Assembly: GCA_947475795.1 (NCBI GenBank)
Contig: CANJOX010000125.1
Span: 1-8,619, forward strand
Direction of reading: 5' to 3'
Length of the DNA: 8,619 bases
From: Gemmatimonadota bacterium
GTDB lineage: Bacteria; Gemmatimonadota; Gemmatimonadetes; Gemmatimonadales; Gemmatimonadaceae
The notes under the pieces were generated by a model, which saw only the letters and a list, made by a program, of their open reading frames with translations, ran no database searches and had not been told where the DNA came from. Positions within the stretch are counted from its first letter, which is position 1, and each line of letters starts with the position of its first letter. Below, in pieces: positions 7,701 through 8,619 of the stretch. Both the position numbers and the translations under genes were made by a program.

Positions 7701-8589
7701 ACTCGGCCGTGCCGCCGAGCGCAACCGGACGGAAGTCGCGCGTGCGCGCCAGCCGCTCGAGGGCGGCGAAGTCGTGGCCGCCGGCCGCGAACAGCCGCGT
7801 GGCCACGTCGAGCTGCATCCATCCTTCCACCGCCGCGTGCGCCGGACCGTCGGCGATCTCGAACTTCTCGTGCGCGTTGCTCTGCACTGTGGTCCACGGA
7901 TACCCGGCCGGTCCGGTCTGGTGCACCAGGATGACGCCGGCCGCGCCCTTGGCCGCGGCCTGCTCGTACTTGTACGTCCAGCGGCCGTAGTACGTCATCG
8001 CCGGGCCGCGGAACACCGCCGGGTCCAGCGTGGCGCTGTCGGAAGCGCTCCGCACCGGCGGATCGCCCACGAGCATCACCACGATCTTGCCGCGGACGTC
8101 CACTCCCTTGAAATCGTCCCACTGATATTCGGGCGCTTCCACACCGTAGCCCACGAACACCAGCGCGCTCGGCGTCACGGTCACCAGCGTGTCGGGACGC
8201 AGCGACCACATCACGATGTCATCGAGCTGGCGCAGGGGGATCGTGGTCCCCTGCACGGACGCGCGCGCGGTCACGGTGGAGGTCGTACCCACCAGCGGCA
8301 CCGTCTGGATGTAGCTGCCATCGGGGTTCCCGGGGCGGAGTCCGATGCGCCGGAACTCACGCTGCAGGAACGTCACCGACGAGTCTTCGCCCCGTGTGCC
8401 GGGGGCGCGTCCCTCGAAGGCGTCGGAGGCGAGCGTGGTGATGTCGCGTAGAATCGCCGGGGCCGTAATGCCGGCCTGCGCGCGCGCGAGGTCGCTGGCG
8501 GGACGGACGTCACGGGCCGGCTGGGCGCCGAGCAGGGCAGGCGCGAGCGCGAGCAGCGTCGCGAGGCGGGAGCGGAACGGGGTCGTCAT
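4762..8589 (-). CDS. Exported two-protease fusion: M28 zinc peptidase (with PA domain) + DPP-IV-like S9 serine peptidase
   Basis: This is one open frame of 1275 residues. A signal peptide (residues 1 to about 22, core LATLLALAPALLG, ending GAQ) directs export. The M28 unit spans about 40-545. A PA-like insert holds VFVGYGVEAPEYQWDDFKG (144-162) and KGAAGVILVHQ. The metal and catalytic residues are all visible: H332 in AHWDGYG, D353 in GALDDASG, E387/E388 in TAEEQGLLGS, D415 in INMDAM, and H508 in DYHKPSDE. A charged linker (about 551-578) leads to a beta-propeller of DPPIV_N type (about 579-1020; repeated WSPD/SPDGRT blades). The alpha/beta hydrolase follows, with S1141 in GSSYGG, D1214 in HGMQDDVVP and H1246 in THAW. 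The D-to-H spacing of 32 equals that of human DPP4. Both active sites look intact, so it probably trims peptides outside the cytoplasmic membrane by two mechanisms. The Glu-Glu motif that anchors the substrate N-terminus in DPP4 is not evident, so the specificity of the S9 half is open. The gene ends 43 bp before the lipoprotein gene. Confidence 0.95.
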   Translation of the reverse strand: MTTPFRSRLATLLALAPALLGAQPARDVRPASDLARAQAGITAPAILRDITTLASDAFEGRAPGTRGEDSSVTFLQREFRRIGLRPGNPDGSYIQTVPLVGTTSTVTARASVQGTTIPLRQLDDIVMWSLRPDTLVTVTPSALVFVGYGVEAPEYQWDDFKGVDVRGKIVVMLVGDPPVRSASDSATLDPAVFRGPAMTYYGRWTYKYEQAAAKGAAGVILVHQTGPAGYPWTTVQSNAHEKFEIADGPAHAAVEGWMQLDVATRLFAAGGHDFAALERLARTRDFRPVALGGTAEFTVRNAVRRVQSRNVIARLDGSDAALRTEYVVLSAHWDGYGIGRAINGDSIYNGALDDASGVAWLLAQARAFASLAVKPKRTMLFLAVTAEEQGLLGSRWYGQHPLYPLERTLADINMDAMNTFGRTSSIVSLGVGQTSLETLLAQEAAKDGRIVKPDPESEKGYFYRADHFEFARQGVPALSFLFPGTDYINQPAGYEARVRGEYIARDYHKPSDEVKATWDLAGLVDDTRLLFRVALAVADGAVWPTWSAGSEFRARRERALQQAKTGATQEAATDAVRTPLSIERITGGPSLTGTAPTSPLWSPDSKTLAFLWNDAAQPTRSLWLVARDATTPRRLLPAADSAGVREFVWTPDGTAVVYVQRDALRRATVATGAIATLDAGAGDVSELAIAPDGRTISFLRDGDLWLLPIAGGTPMRATHVAVPPLGTIALGTYYGREVEIGGATWSGPTPSYAWSPDARTIAVHAVDRRAVPRFSMPYYLGDTVQLNTVRRGAPGQTNETRTVALYDVGARTLSTVELPDASRTRVVNLAWSATGTLLIDRESDDAIDRTIHVLTQAAPTPRVAWRDHRDTRIYNDIASAWSADGRTIVLTGDLDDRYRLYHVTPGDSTPVLLTPGAHDVAGAGIPRAATRSIDYVSSAPRPSERHVFRVSSGGGVSRQLTTMPGTHAPFVSPDGRTIALLSSSDVQPTELYLLDVRPGAVERRVTTSTPPVFATVPWIAPQYLRIPNGADTLPLHIRVFYPPQLDSTKRYPVLFGPVYSNTVRNRWGGLNGQLQQFLVLEKGYIVVQVDVRGSTGYGREFREKFLMDWGGGDLGDLESAVTYMKTLPFVDPARFGIWGSSYGGTLTVYSLLKKPGLFQAGVAGAAATDPFLFGSDDVAIVRRPQTHPATFARGARQYAGNLRDHLLLIHGMQDDVVPFSSAVALAEEFMRLGKDFDFAVAPAATHAWTQRPYYAAYLWRKLVDHFDRYLGAGPR

Positions 8590-8595
8590 GGCCCG

Positions 8596-8601
8596 AACTT
8601 A
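8596..8601 (-). promoter_or_regulatory. Candidate -10 element for the two-protease gene; leaderless layout
   Basis: Minus-strand TAAGTT (TANNNT type) is followed by 6 nt and then the ATG at 8589, predicting a transcript starting at the start codon. The matching -35 region would fall at or beyond the right edge of the window. No Shine-Dalgarno sequence is present in the 30 bases available. Confidence 0.4.
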
Positions 8602-8619
8602 GCACGCGCGCCGCGCCGG

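Overview
The window is high-GC bacterial chromosomal DNA, densely coding, with five protein genes and only short gaps. Shadow reading frames are long, as expected at high GC. The gene families and their style (exported M28 peptidase with a PA domain, DPP-IV-like S9 peptidase, solitary substrate-binding lipoproteins, little sign of Shine-Dalgarno sequences) would fit Gemmatimonadota or a similar soil/aquatic phylum. That placement is an inference from gene style and was not tested by any search. I see no RNA genes, insertion sequences, CRISPR arrays or phage genes.

Layout: (1) 2-1378, + strand: an NCS1-type nucleobase/hydantoin/allantoin permease whose N-terminus lies off the left edge. (2) 1379-1433: a convergent gap holding an inverted repeat around a tandem 13-mer. 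(3) 1434-2570, - strand: a lipoprotein of the branched-chain amino-acid (LivJ/LivK-like) substrate-binding family. (4) 2571-2660: a divergent promoter region. (5) 2661-3398, + strand: a class I SAM-dependent methyltransferase resembling the toxoflavin-synthase (ToxA) type. (6) 3414-4718, - strand: a second, different substrate-binding lipoprotein of the same broad family. (7) 4762-8589, - strand: a 1275-residue exported protein that joins a complete M28 zinc aminopeptidase-like unit (with PA insert) to a complete DPP-IV-like S9 serine peptidase (beta-propeller plus alpha/beta hydrolase). Both sets of catalytic residues are present.

How they may work together: the double peptidase would act outside the cytoplasmic membrane on peptides. 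The downstream same-strand lipoprotein could bind amino acids or small products, and the permease imports a nucleobase-like compound. This suggests a nutrient-scavenging neighbourhood. However, no ABC permease or ATPase gene is present for either binding protein, and the strand arrangement argues against one operon.

The two most interesting points are the M28-S9 two-protease fusion and the promoter layout. Four genes have a -10-like hexamer so close to the start codon (6 nt away in three cases, 9 nt in the fourth) that their mRNAs would be leaderless or nearly so.
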